Source: Catenaria anguillulae PL171
Taxonomy: Eukaryota > Blastocladiomycota > Blastocladiomycetes > Blastocladiales > Catenariaceae
Reading direction: 5' to 3'
DNA: 64,000 nucleotides
NCBI GenBank assembly: GCA_002102555.1
Contig: MCFL01000011.1
Span: 186,001-250,000, forward strand
Shown: piece by piece, positions 31,926 through 42,602 of the stretch
How the letters are laid out: each line of letters begins with the position of its first letter
Numbering within the stretch: the first letter of the stretch is position 1
The notes under the pieces: model-generated
Seen by the model: the letters and a program-made list of their open reading frames with translations, nothing else
Told to the model about the DNA's origin: nothing
Database searches by the model: none
Position numbers and translations under genes: made by a program

Positions 31926-32720
31926 GCTGTCGGAAGAAGGAAATAGTCCTACACTGATGGTCGAAACCTCAAGCAATCCGTCTCTTATATCGAGAACGCT
32001 GTTACTTATTTACCTACTGGCGGCAATCGTCCGGCCCCTGCCAGGCGTGCATGTCCGAGACTCAGCCTGTCGGCGATGAATAGCAAGATTTGCGAACAAC
32101 CAACGAGTTCGCAATCATAAATGAGCAAGGATCCAAATCATAGCATAACATAAGACAGCAAGCCCTTTTTACGCTTCACACAAGGACTCGGGCACCAAAA
32201 TGGCCAAGACACTGCCCAACAACAAGTCAAACGGCATCCCAACCCAATGGCGCCCCATCTCAAGCCAAAAAAAAATGGCGAGACGGCTCCCACTCCAAAC
32301 ACCCGACGCGCGCTTGAACTCAACAGAAGCTGTGAGCGCACAAGCTCCCACCTGCTCAACCCAAGAAACGAGGATGACACAGACGAGGACAACCACGAGT
32401 CAAGGATGAACAGGCGAGTACAAAGTGCAGCATCAGCCCAAACTGCAGACGGCGCAATGAAGCACAATCGGCAAATCGAGCGAGCAAGCCGCGAGCAAGA
32501 CGGGTGTAGGAAAGAGAAGCGGGAAATTGAAAGTGTGTGAAGGATGAGAAAGAAAAAGAGGAACGAAAAAGCGAGAGGTGCGGCAGGACCGGGAAAAGCA
32601 GCAATCGTCTTGGTTCAAATCACGTCACGAGCAGCAAATTGGAAGGCGAGCCCCCAACTTGACCACCACGGCCATGACCGTTGCCACGACAATGACAAGC
32701 CAATCACACACACGCTCGAC
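31926..32720 (-). other. 3' flank of the Fanzor gene, candidate source of its guide RNA
   Basis: About 800 bases between the Fanzor stop codon and the tRNA-like relic have no supported protein gene on either strand. In studied Fanzor and TnpB loci the guide (omega) RNA overlaps the end of the nuclease gene and extends into the element's right end, where the adjoining sequence becomes the guide. By that precedent the RNA would lie here, transcribed from the minus strand. I see no convincing element end or fold by eye. Confidence 0.3.
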
Positions 32721-35342
32721 TTACAAATCGGCCTCCTCCATCTCGTCATCATGATCGTCACCACCAGCGCCAAGTGCACCGCCACCGACGTGCTCCTGCG
32801 TATCTTGCTGGCCCGGCTCCTCCTGCTCCGCCGCCCCTGCCTCACCCTGCTGCGGCACACTGGGAACCGGCGCTTGAGGCGCATCCTGAACACGCCAACG
32901 GCAGGCACCCGCGTACCGATGTACCTCGCTTGCCGACACCAACACGGGCACAAACGGACACACGCCATGCATATGCAGCACGGCAAAGAGACGCATGAGA
33001 ATGTTGCGAGCCCCATTCTCATCACGTTCCGTTACCAAGCCGCAATGCTTGCAGCGATGCACCTTTGAACCACCAACGTCGGTCACGTGCGCGCAACCAA
33101 CACCACCGCAACTCTTGGATGTGTACGCCTCCTCAATCAAGAACATACTCACCGAGTGCAATGCCAGGTGATGCATGAGCTTGTTGCGGAGCGTCGCAAT
33201 CGACAAAAAAAAGAGTTCGTCCTTGCTCGCGGCCCGCAAGCGTGACGCGCGCGCCTTGGCGGGCATGCTGGTCGCGCCCAACTGCTGTGCGCGGGCGAGG
33301 GCGTCTTGATAGTTGCGCTCGGCTGTGCGCGATGACTTGATCATGCTATGCACGTCAAAGTGCGGAAACACGACAAAGCGCGCATTGTCGGCCAGGAAGC
33401 GCATGACGGCGACGTGGTGCTCGGCGCGAAGAATCTCGAGCTGGCGGTCAATGGCGGCGATTTGGTCGCCGAGAGTACGGATGCGCTTGCCGAGCCGTGC
33501 CACCTCGCGCCAATCCTCAATCGCCTTGGACACCTCCAGAGCATCGAGGCACAAGTCCATTTCCTCGACCAAGGCGTCCTGGCGATCCCATTCGGCGGTT
33601 GCATGCGCGCCGAGACCAACGCCAACGTGCACCGTCACCCCATGGCATGGCAAGTAAATGCAAGCCAGCGTGCGGATGCCGGGATCCACGGCTGCAATCG
33701 CGCCGACCTGCAGCTCGCTCATGTCCTTGGGAGCCGGCACCGGGTCTCTGTCGCCGAGGGCAACTGCACCACGTGCCGGAACGCGGAACTTCTTCGGCAA
33801 TGCGGCGGGTTTGGGCACGGCAGTCCAGGTCTGCTTTGAGTGTACCTCGCGGACGAGCGGCAACGAGTCGGGCTTGTGAGCGACCAGAAACTCAAACTCG
33901 TATACGCCATTGCCGAGGTGGCGCACGCGGGACCGGTGCGTAAACGCGGTGCCGTCATGGATGGCGGCTTCGAGGCGCGCATGACCCTTGGTTGGGACGA
34001 ATGGACCAAACTCCATGCGGGTAGCGTTGCCTTTGCCGGAAAAGACACCAAAGCGGAGCTGGTGGTGGTGCGGGGCGCTGTCGTGCGACGCCGGTTGCGA
34101 AGGCTGCAGAAACCATTCATGTCGAGTGAGAAAGTCATATGAAGAGTGAGTTCGATATAGAAAGCGTACGAGAAGGCGAACGGCCTGGTAGTCCGAATTC
34201 TTGGTACCAAAGCCGACCCATTTCACCGTGTCTGCCTCTGCAAACGGGACGCCGTACTGGCCGTCCTTGGTACGACGGTTCATGCCTGAGAAGGCCAAGA
34301 CGGCTTGATCGACAGCCACATCAGCAACACCTGCAGTGGCCACAGCGGCAACGCCAAAGCCAACCGCGCGCGCGCGGAGGTAGGTTTGCGCGGCATTGCG
34401 CGCGGCCATGCTGAGATCATCATTGCCAGGCTTGATGTGGGGGTTGTGGAGGCGATAGGCTGCCTCGGCGAGACAGCCCGCAGCGCCAGCCCGAAAACAA
34501 GCCGCCGCCAACTCCTTGTACTTGCCAAACGTGGCCGCGGCCGCGTCAATCACGGGCTTGTACTTGTCGGGGTTCTTGCGCGGATTGAACGCTACAGTGC
34601 CCTCGGGCACGACGTGGGCGCGGACACGAAAATTTGCAAACATGATGCTGTTGGCGCCAGCCTCCTTATTGGCCTCGTGGAGGTTGTGGACAACCTATGG
34701 ATTACAAAGCAACCCAAATGTGAGTGAATAGCGGATAAATTGAACAGCCGAAAAGAAAAGACGCACTTGCTCGCCCTGCACCGTCCTAAAAGAGTGCAAA
34801 GAGGCGATCGGGGCGCCAAACAAGACCATCTTGTCGTTGTCGCCGTCGGCCGTTTGCGTTGCCGCGGCAGAGTGGCTGGGGTTGCCGGCAGGCGGGTCGA
34901 CCTCCATAGGCGTCGCGGCACGCGACGCAGGTTGCGACACGTCCGCCATTTGCAGGTCGCCTTCGCCGTCGGTGCCCGAGTTGTCGGGCGTGTGCGGGGC
35001 CGGGGCATGAGCGGGAGCGGGCGGGGTGGTCGTGGTCGTGCCGGTCGCAGCGGGCTCCGGCTTGGCTTTAGCCTTGGGCTTGGGCTTGAGCACCATGGCC
35101 TCGGCTTGCGCGGGGTCCATGCGTGGGCCAAAAGTGAAGTCAAGTTTCAAGTGACGCTTGATCTGGGCATGCTGCAGTTGCTCGGCAGGGCCATTCCACC
35201 AGTGGTTCAGAAAGGCGCCGACGACGACATGGCGGCGCATGGCTTCTTGGAACTTTGGCAGTGCGGCGATGCGCGGGTCGGCGGGAAGGTTGGGGCGCTC
35301 TTGGTTGGCGCGGCGGGCAGCGTCAGACATGGTTTGCGACAT
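32721..35342 (-). CDS. Fanzor RNA-guided endonuclease (eukaryotic TnpB homologue), two exons
   Basis: Exon 1 35342-34767 and exon 2 34694-32721 (72-nt intron, GTGCGT/CCATAG, phase 0) give 849 aa. Residues 1-190 form an N-terminal extension with a Lys/Pro linker (LKPKPKAKAKPE). The RuvC-I motif AIAAVDPGIRTLACIYLP places Asp529. The usual RuvC-II Glu site reads FVVFPHFDVHSM, with Pro636 in its place, while FLIEEAYTSKSC supplies an alternative Glu at 713/714. A zinc ribbon follows (Cys721, Cys726, then RCKHCG with Cys740 and Cys743), and ERDENGARNIL carries Asp750 of RuvC-III. This shifted glutamate plus the extension is the Fanzor pattern; all three acidic residues are kept. The C-terminus is Gln/Glu/Gly/Asp-rich. 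The predicted activity is RNA-guided DNA cleavage. Confidence 0.92.
34695..34766 (-). other. Spliceosomal intron within the Fanzor gene
   Basis: The 72-nt interval begins GTGCGT and ends CCATAG on the coding strand. Removing it links GEQ to VVHNLHEANKEAG in frame. It shows that the gene is adapted to eukaryotic expression and is not a bacterial contaminant. Confidence 0.8.
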
Positions 35343-36478
35343 GATGTGATGGATTGGACGGTTCGGTCGGTAGTGGCAAGGTATGCTTCACTTGGAATGA
35401 ATGTGAATGGCAGGTGTCGAGGACTCGGACGACGATAACGTTAACGTTGAAAAAAAAGTCGTGGGACTCGCCGCGGCGACGCAGACGTCGATCAAGACAA
35501 AGAATCGATGGCCCTCATCCGCCAATTTCCTCCTATAGGTATTGTAATACGTACCTCTCGCTTCTTTGTTGTTCCAACCGTTAAGGTACATGTTTACTCG
35601 CAGGGCATGCATGCAATCTTGCATGCAAATCAGCATGCCGTAGCGCCGCAGATCTAGAGTCATGCTCGTTGTGCTGACTCAAACCACTCACAACAAACAA
35701 CTCATGTTCAACGCACGTATACCTCGCGTGTGACCAAAGTCAGCGCCACCTTAAGGCAGTCTCAGGCTCAGGCGAGAGAAGAATACAAATAGCAAACGCA
35801 ACCCCGCCCCGAAATTCTTTCGCTTCGCGAGATTTCTTTGCCCACGCTCAATGAGCACCACTGCAGTCGCTGTTAGCAACCTTCCCCGAACTCCCAATCA
35901 CCGTCCAACCTCCCTCTCCGTCGCTCGCTGATGTGACTTTTCGTTTGATCCCTCTGGTCCGTGTCAGACGAGATATTTGTATAGCGCTCTACATATTACT
36001 CGTCCCGCAGTTCGAATCAGCTGGACCCAAAGCTCACCGCAAACCTCATCTTTTTCCGTATCATATCGAACAGTGGCTCTCAACGGACCGGCATTGACGC
36101 TGAGCTGAGGTGACCCAAGATCGCACGCTCCGCACCTCTTGCTCCCTCCTTGTCTTGTCCCTCTTGATTCCCTCGGTATATTTTTGCCGTTGCTCCAACT
36201 TTGCACGCTCGAATGCCAATTCTGACCCATCGTATTGTGTCTTATCTACTCCAGTGGCTCTTCAACGGCCGAGGCCAAGGTTGCCAAGTTGTCGGCTGCT
36301 GTTGCTTGCGCGTGTCACCATGAGCACAAGTATCAAGTTGGACAGTGTGCGATGTCGGTCAGTTGCCTTTGCTGTGTGGGACCCTTGTGTACATGGCCAC
36401 GGAAATGATTGATGTTGAAGTGAGCCGGTTCGCATTGTAAGTGGGTCAGTATAACCCTGTAAATATACTGCCGGAGTT
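35343..36478. other. Intergenic region upstream of Fanzor
   Basis: No protein gene is supported over about 1.1 kb. It should include the Fanzor promoter. It holds an AACGTTAACGTT palindrome near 35437, nested GCATGC inverted repeats at 35604-35639, and two near-copies of cagtggctctcaacgg around 36070 and 36250. Confidence 0.4.
35604..35639. repeat. Nested GCATGC inverted repeats
   Basis: GGCATGC at the left is the exact complement of GCATGCC at the right, and TGCATGCAA/TTGCATGCA lie between. Alternative hairpins are possible. It sits about 260 bases upstream of the Fanzor start. Confidence 0.7.
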
Positions 36479-36637
36479 TGTCCCGCGTCAAAAGGCGTTT
36501 GGAATGTCGACGCCGTGCTGCTGAGGGAAGCAGGATGGGACGCGGTAGTAAGGGCCGCAGAATTCCAGGTTGCTTTGGGCGGCCGCCGCCGGTAGAATGG
36601 CCAAGAGCAGGGCGAGTAAGACAAGAGGAGCAAACAT
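36479..36637 (-). pseudogene. N-terminal fragment of the secreted protein family
   Basis: From ATG 36637 the frame encodes the signal peptide MFAPLVLLALLLAILPAAAA, then YYRVPSCFPQQHGVDIPNAF and DAGQTPA, matching exon 1 of the intact copies up to DAGQTPA. After this the match ends. The lost remainder begins almost exactly where the truncated copy at 25.5-25.95 kb starts. Confidence 0.65.
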
Positions 36638-36869
36638 GGTGTTGGGCTGGGATAACGCGAGTCGTAGGCGCATGTGAATGTGTGCGGGCGATTGGAGAAG
36701 GGCTCACCTGCCTTTTATCTTGTCGCAGAATCTCTTCAATGCAGCTGTCTTGAGCTACAGCGTCCCTATTCGCAGCCAAGCTTTACCGACGATGCTGACA
36801 ATGATGGTCGCACATCCTGTTTCAGATGAAGGGAATGTTTGCAGAGGCAGTCACCAAGGGCAAATCTGG

Positions 36870-37000
36870 CTGCGGTGCACACATGCTAGAATGCGGTCGA
36901 GTGTGGCGGGATCTGAATATTTACAACGAAACAGTTTGTAGCCGCCAGCTGTCAGCTGCAGGGCCGGCTTAGCTTGCATGTAGCCTGGCAGTCGCCGCCT
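36870..37000 (-). pseudogene. Relic related to the 18.6-kb secreted-family fragment
   Basis: The minus strand encodes TAGGYKLFRCKYSDPATLDR, and the nucleotide stretch acaacgaaacagttt is shared with the relic near 18.68 kb. No start, signal peptide or second exon is linked. Confidence 0.4.
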
Positions 37001-37213
37001 TTTTGACTTCGATTGAAGCCGCCGTGAATTCGAACAAGGCATGACGGTTTGCATATCAATGAGGGCAGGTTCGATCTCACGCGGACCCAGTTGTGCTGGA
37101 AGCGGAGGCTGCTGTGAGACATTTGGGATGGCCATGATTGATTCCCTGATTCACGAGCCTACATCCGCTCGCGAATTCACACAATCCCATAAAGAACAAT
37201 CTCAAATAACCCG

Positions 37214-40200
37214 ATGCATTCACACATACTGCCGACGGACCCGTCATCCCCGGCCACCGCAACCTATCAGCCTGCCGCCAATGCGGATGTCGAACCCGAC
37301 CCGCACCCACGGCCAATCCTGTCGTCGCGTTTGTCCACCTCGGCTGGCCGCCACCAAGGGTTTACGCCAGTAATAACCACGTCCACGGGTGACTCTCAAG
37401 ACCAACTCCGTCGGAACCGCTGGGCGAAATCGACACTTGCCAAATGGTTTGTTCGCTGGGGGCCAAACTTGGCCATGCTGTTTGTGATCATGATTGGCAT
37501 TGGTTCGTGGATTCTACCCATCAAATGTTTCACATCAGATCAGATCAGGCTCGAACGCTCACAGTGCTGGTGAGGATAGCATCCGCCACGGGATTGTATC
37601 TCTGGTTCCACAGCGTCGAGGAGCAAAACTTTTCACGCGATTTTGAATCTTTGTCGCGCATATCGGTCCGCAGCCTTGAGGCAGTCATGTCTGTCCGCTG
37701 CTTTCAGCACCTACGCAACTTGGCTGCATTCGGATATGCTGTTCCCGAACTGACAAGGGGTACAGTTCGAGCTCTTTCGCACCGGTCTGTACCCCCAAGT
37801 CTTCATCGGCTTGTGACTCATTCATGCGGTGATTGCGTTGCGTAGACACATTGGTAACGTTTGCCAAACACTCATCGTTTGACGCCAAGGTTGTGTACAA
37901 CCTGGCCTTCTTCGTCATTGTCCCACGTGTTCAGCAACCGGACTTTGAGAGGCATTATAATGTCTCAGTGTGGAACTCGCCCGGAAGTGATCAATTGGTC
38001 AAGAATGATTCATTCATGGTGATGCCCGTTTTGATGTACGACCGTGGCTTCGCAGTTGCATTGGTATCGGTGTACTGACTCCCCACCTCTCCTCGCTCGC
38101 TTAGCCATCCTTATGAAGAGCGAGCCACCAACCGTTTCTTTGGCTACAATGCTCTGTCGGACCCATCCCGCCGCACACCAATCCTCACAGTGATCGAATC
38201 CAACTCGTGGGGCATCTCGCAACCAATCCGCTTCAAGGACACGGGCGAGCCCGGATTCATCACTTGGCACACGGTGAGTGAGCGCGAGCCCACGGCCCTC
38301 ACTCCATTCACAAAGTATCTGGCGTCGGTTAGCATTGCATTCACGGATCTTTTCTCGACCACACTCAACCAGCGCCTGAAGAGCCCACAAGCCTCGGACG
38401 TGGCCGTGTACATCTCGTTCGAATCCGGCGAGCGCGTGTACGAATACGTCCCACCGCAAAACACGTCTGCGACCCGACTCAACACCCGGCGCACGCTGCA
38501 CCTGACCTTTGACGGATTCAGCGCGAAATGGCGCGTAGACTTTGTCCCCACACGCCGATACGTCAAGCGATTCCAAACACCCGTGCCTTGGGTGGTGCTC
38601 GGGTCGGCACTGGCCGTGTTTGTGCTGCTGTCGTATGCGGCACGCAGGGGCATGGCTAGGTTCATTGTGTCGCAGCAGGTGATGAAGAAATTGCGGGTGC
38701 AGGACACGTTGCTCGAGTCGTTGCAAGAGTATTCAAAGGCCATCATTCAGGCAATTCCTGATGGGGTTGTCATGTTGGATGAGCAAGGGTGGATTATTGG
38801 GATCAATGATGCGGCGCTCAAGATGACTGGGTACGAGTTGAGTGATTTTGCGCAGCCGAAAAAGATTGATGTGTTGCTGGCCGGATCGGGTAGTGGTGCA
38901 GAGAGGAGGCAGAGGGAGATGTGGGACAAGGGTGAGGACGATTCCGAGGGTGGTTCGGATGCGGATGAGAACGAGGACGATGAGACGGATCCACTCTTGT
39001 CGCCGCGACATGTCTCAGATTCGTCGTCGCCATCTCGCAGTGGCAATCAAGCCCCGGCCAATTCCATCAGCTCGAGTCCGGTGCACGCTCGTTTTGGGAC
39101 CGCAGCAACAACAACAACAACAAAGAATCGGCTCGAGCCGGGCAATCAACAAACTCGGATGCGCCGCAAGGACGGGTCCGTGTTTATCGCTCAAGTCACC
39201 ATTTCCAATGTCGACAATCCGCCGAGTGATGGTGAGCAAGCACCAGATACCGCGACAGCAGCAGAGGCAGCTGCACCAGATTCGGAATCGGAGCCTGTTG
39301 ATTCCAGCTTCAGTCCCACCATTGACCGTCGGCCATCGGAACTTACTCAAGCGATTCCACCACAGCTCCGTGACGCCCACACCTCCAACAATGGCATCAT
39401 GCACCGTCTCGAAGTCGCTCTCCCCATGCCTCTCTTGCGCCGGCTCAGCTCCACCAACCGCGTCGGCGTGGTATCCCGAAACTCGCTGCCGCAGCTGGCG
39501 AGCGACATGCAAGCTGAAACGCAACGCGACCAAGATGACTACTGTCCAGCACCGCCAGCTCCGACCCCTTGTCGTTCGCCTTCACCCGCCCCGGCTGAGC
39601 CCGAGCCCGAGCCCGAGCCCGCGACGCGCTCGTCGTCGCGTCAGCTCGCGCAAGTGTACATGTTTTACGACTGCACAGAAAAGGTGGAAACGCTGCGTGC
39701 GGTTGCCGAGATGGAGCGGCAGGCGAGCGAGGCGGCTAAGGCAAAGCATCAGCTGCTCGAGTTTTTGGTGCATTGCATGCTGGATCCGCTACGGCACATG
39801 AAGGAGGACATTAAGGCGATTCACGCTCAAGTGGTGGAGGCGCGCGCGAGCGATAGTATTGGCAATGGAAATGATGAGGTGGAGGCCGTGAATGAAGAGG
39901 AGATGAACGAGGCAAGGATGGCTGCCGAGCACATTGTGCGTGTCTTGGAAGATATTGCTGGGTTTGCAGACATCACGTTGGCGAGCGACCAAGTTCCCGC
40001 GGGCGTTGTCACAGAGGATGCGCCGTCGCCAAGCAATACCGCTGCAAGCAACGTTAGGGCGGGTCGTCCAGGAGCGGGGCCACCGCCAGGTCCAGGAACT
40101 TTGGGCCACTTTGTGACCTCGTGCATTCTCGCGCAAGACATGATGGACTCGCTCGCATCCCGCCACATTCAATTCACAGCCAATGCCAATCCGCCACATG

Positions 40201-40655
40201 CAAACATATTGGTCCCGGGCATTCTCATTGACACGATCACGCGCACCAAGGTGGCCCAAATAGTGCGCCGCTTGCTCGCGCTTGGGGAAACGTGCGCCCA
40301 GCCCGACGGGCTCATGACCATGGCGGTCGAGCTGCAGCACTTGCGCCAGGTGGCTGCGACGGGCGCGTATCAGATTGTGGCCATGATGACGGTGAGCCAC
40401 TTTGATCCGGCATTGCCGCAGTCGACAAGCTTGGATATGGCGCAATTGGGCGTGTCGGCGAATGGCGGTGAGGGTGAGGGTGAGGGTGAGGGGGACTTAA
40501 TGACGAGGGGTACCAAATTTGCCAACATTGGGTTAACGTGGGCGGCGGTGCTCAAGATGGTGGAGAGGATGGGAGGTAAAGTGGAGCAAACGCGGGTGTC
40601 GATGCAGGCCGGACTGGTGGTTGTGGTGACGCTGCCGCTGCCCGTTGCGTTGTGA
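37214..40655 (+). CDS. CHASE-PAS sensor with a degenerate histidine-kinase region
   Basis: Multi-exon gene; the last exon is 38105-40655, joined in phase to one ending at 38071 (donor GTACTG). Earlier exons are less certain. Order: disordered N-terminus, membrane segment LAMLFVIMIGIGSWI, an extracellular CHASE-type domain (FFGYNALSDPSRRTPILTVI, WGISQPIRF, PGFITWHTV), a second membrane segment VPWVVLGSALAVFVLLSY, and a PAS domain (AIPDGVVMLDEQGWIIGIND, interrupted by a long acidic insert). A region KAKHQLLEFLVHCMLDPLRH follows, recalling the H-box. Near the end GLTWAAVLKMVERMGGKVEQ resembles the G2 box, but N and G1 boxes are not visible. There is no receiver domain. It probably binds a small ligand outside the cell; catalysis is doubtful. 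Confidence 0.7.
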
Positions 40656-40985
40656 CGTATTAATATGAAGGCGTGAGTGCATCATGTGCGTAAGGATCTT
40701 TCTTGTCATGTCGGTATGTATATGTATATGTGCAGTATCACAACAGTGGGAACAGTGGGAAAAATTGCAAAGCCAACCAACGATGGAGCGCGTTGGCTCG
40801 GGTAAACTCTCACAACTTTGCCAACTGCCAAGACGAAAACGGCTCAAAGTGCGTGGCAGCTCAGCTCTTGAGCGAAAAGTGTTGACAAAACAAGCGGACG
40901 ACCCCCGTGCATGAGTATACCATGTATCATGTAGTCACTCCTACTTGACGCAACTCAATACCGTACCGTACCGTATCGTACCATC
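40656..40985. other. Intergenic region upstream of the arrestin gene
   Basis: About 330 bases with a TATGTA-rich stretch near 40712 and a CGTAC-type short repeat at 40959-40982 immediately before the arrestin start codon. No gene is seen. Confidence 0.4.
40959..40982. repeat. Short (ACCGT)n repeat next to a start codon
   Basis: Four imperfect copies of ACCGT end just before the ATG at 40986, in the 5' leader of the arrestin gene. Confidence 0.7.
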
Positions 40986-42275
40986 ATGTCTGCCCCCGCC
41001 GCCTTCTCGATTGTGCTCAAGCAGCACTCGTTCACGGCCGGCGACTTTGTGCAAGGCCACGTCGTCCTGCACACGACCGACGCCATCAACATTCGCGGAC
41101 TCCGCATTGTGTGCAAGGGCTCGGTCCGCACTCGCTTCTCCATCCAGGAGACTCGCAACCACAACCGCTCGTCCCACTCCCATTCGGGCTCCAGCGACAA
41201 CTCTGGCAACGGCCACAGCCACTCGCACACGCACACGCACACGCACACGCACAGCACCACAGAGTCCCGCACGCTCACCTCCAAGAAATCCATCTTCCTC
41301 ACAGAATCCACTCTGTGGGGAAACCCCGACAAGGGCTTCTTTGTTGCCGGGTCGGACTTGCTCCCGGGCCAATACGCCTTCCCCTTCTCGTTCCAACTAC
41401 CCGCCGACGCCCCCTCGTCGTACGAATCGGACCACGGCCGCATCCGCTACAAACTGCGGGCCTACCTGGACCGCCCCTGGAAGTCCGACTGGGTCACACA
41501 CACACGCTTCCATGTGGCCGGCCAGCTCGACCCGCTCGTCTCCACCTCGTTTGCCAACACGCGCACGGCCGAGGCGTCAAAGCAAGTGTGCTGCTGGATC
41601 TGGAACCAAGGGTCGCTGCACGCGCGCCTCGATGTGGACCCCACCGTGATTGACCCGAGCGCTGGCGTGGGCATGGGCATCCCGTGGCCCCCGCTCAGGA
41701 CCAATGTGTTTATCGACAATTGGTCGTCCCGCAAAGTCAAGGCCATCAAGGTGGCCCTGGTGCGCACCGATACATTCAAGGCCGAGGGGCATACAAAGTG
41801 TACCACAGTGACGCTGGCTCAGCAGACGCTTGGTGGCGAGTTGGCGCCAAAGACAACGGGGCATCAGTTTTCCACCGTGTTGCTGGATTCGCCGGGACCC
41901 GTGGCTAATGTCCCGAGCATTTTGAATGCAGATATCCTCAAGGTCGAGTACGCTGTGCACTTGTCCATGGGCGTGTCGTGGGCATGTCCGCTCAAGGTCA
42001 ATTTGCCTGTGCTTGTGTGTCCGTCAAGGTTGGCCGTGGTCGGCGTGCCAAGATCCATGATGAGTTATCACGATGTCGTTGGCGCAGGGGCCGCCTCGTC
42101 GTCGGCGCATCCTCCTCCGGCTCCAAGTGGTGTGTTGATTGATGTGCCACCGCCCGCGTACGAAGATGCGTTGCACAATGCATCTTCGTCTTCCGCACAT
42201 CCGCCGCCGCCGCCGCCTACGGGTGCTGGGGATTCGAGTACACAGCCACTTTTGGGGGGCGGCAAGCGTGGGTAG
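40986..42275 (+). CDS. Alpha-arrestin (ART-type ubiquitin ligase adaptor)
   Basis: Intronless, 429 aa. The arrestin-N fold is seen in HSFTAGDFVQGHVVLHTTDA and IRGLRIVCKGSVRTRF, with an inserted His/Ser/Thr run (HTHTHTHTH) from a CAC-type repeat near 41225-41252. Then come LLPGQYAFPFSFQLPADAPS and SDHGRIRYKLRAYLDRPWKS, both standard alpha-arrestin motifs. The arrestin-C half follows. The C-terminal tail has VPPPAYEDAL, a PPxY motif that binds WW domains of Rsp5/NEDD4 ligases. The likely role is to recruit the ligase to membrane transporters for endocytosis. Confidence 0.9.
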   Translation: MSAPAAFSIVLKQHSFTAGDFVQGHVVLHTTDAINIRGLRIVCKGSVRTRFSIQETRNHNRSSHSHSGSSDNSGNGHSHSHTHTHTHTHSTTESRTLTSKKSIFLTESTLWGNPDKGFFVAGSDLLPGQYAFPFSFQLPADAPSSYESDHGRIRYKLRAYLDRPWKSDWVTHTRFHVAGQLDPLVSTSFANTRTAEASKQVCCWIWNQGSLHARLDVDPTVIDPSAGVGMGIPWPPLRTNVFIDNWSSRKVKAIKVALVRTDTFKAEGHTKCTTVTLAQQTLGGELAPKTTGHQFSTVLLDSPGPVANVPSILNADILKVEYAVHLSMGVSWACPLKVNLPVLVCPSRLAVVGVPRSMMSYHDVVGAGAASSSAHPPPAPSGVLIDVPPPAYEDALHNASSSSAHPPPPPPTGAGDSSTQPLLGGGKRG

Positions 42276-42602
42276 GGAAACCTGGCTTGATTTGTTTCTG
42301 TCTTGTTGTTGTGGTTGCTCCCATGAGCTGATGTCATTTGTTCCTTTTGACATTCATGCACGCCGTTTCAGTTTCCGACGCTCGGGCACATGTAAATATA
42401 TACCGCCATATGTATTTACTTGCTCCGCTTTTCTTTTTCTTGAGTCAATCTCCCATCCAGTCATGACGGATCGGTGGCCACATGTTCGGCGTTTGTTAAT
42501 CACGTCTCATGTCTCACGACGACAGACGCAAGTTGTCTGTCCCTCTCGTTCTCTCCCGCATGAAATGTTAAGCACCTCAGGATAGAATCTCGATTACTCA
42601 AC

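Noticed and set aside
36005-36030. Second isolated GTTCGAATC motif
   Set aside because: Only the short motif is present; no tRNA-like structure surrounds it.
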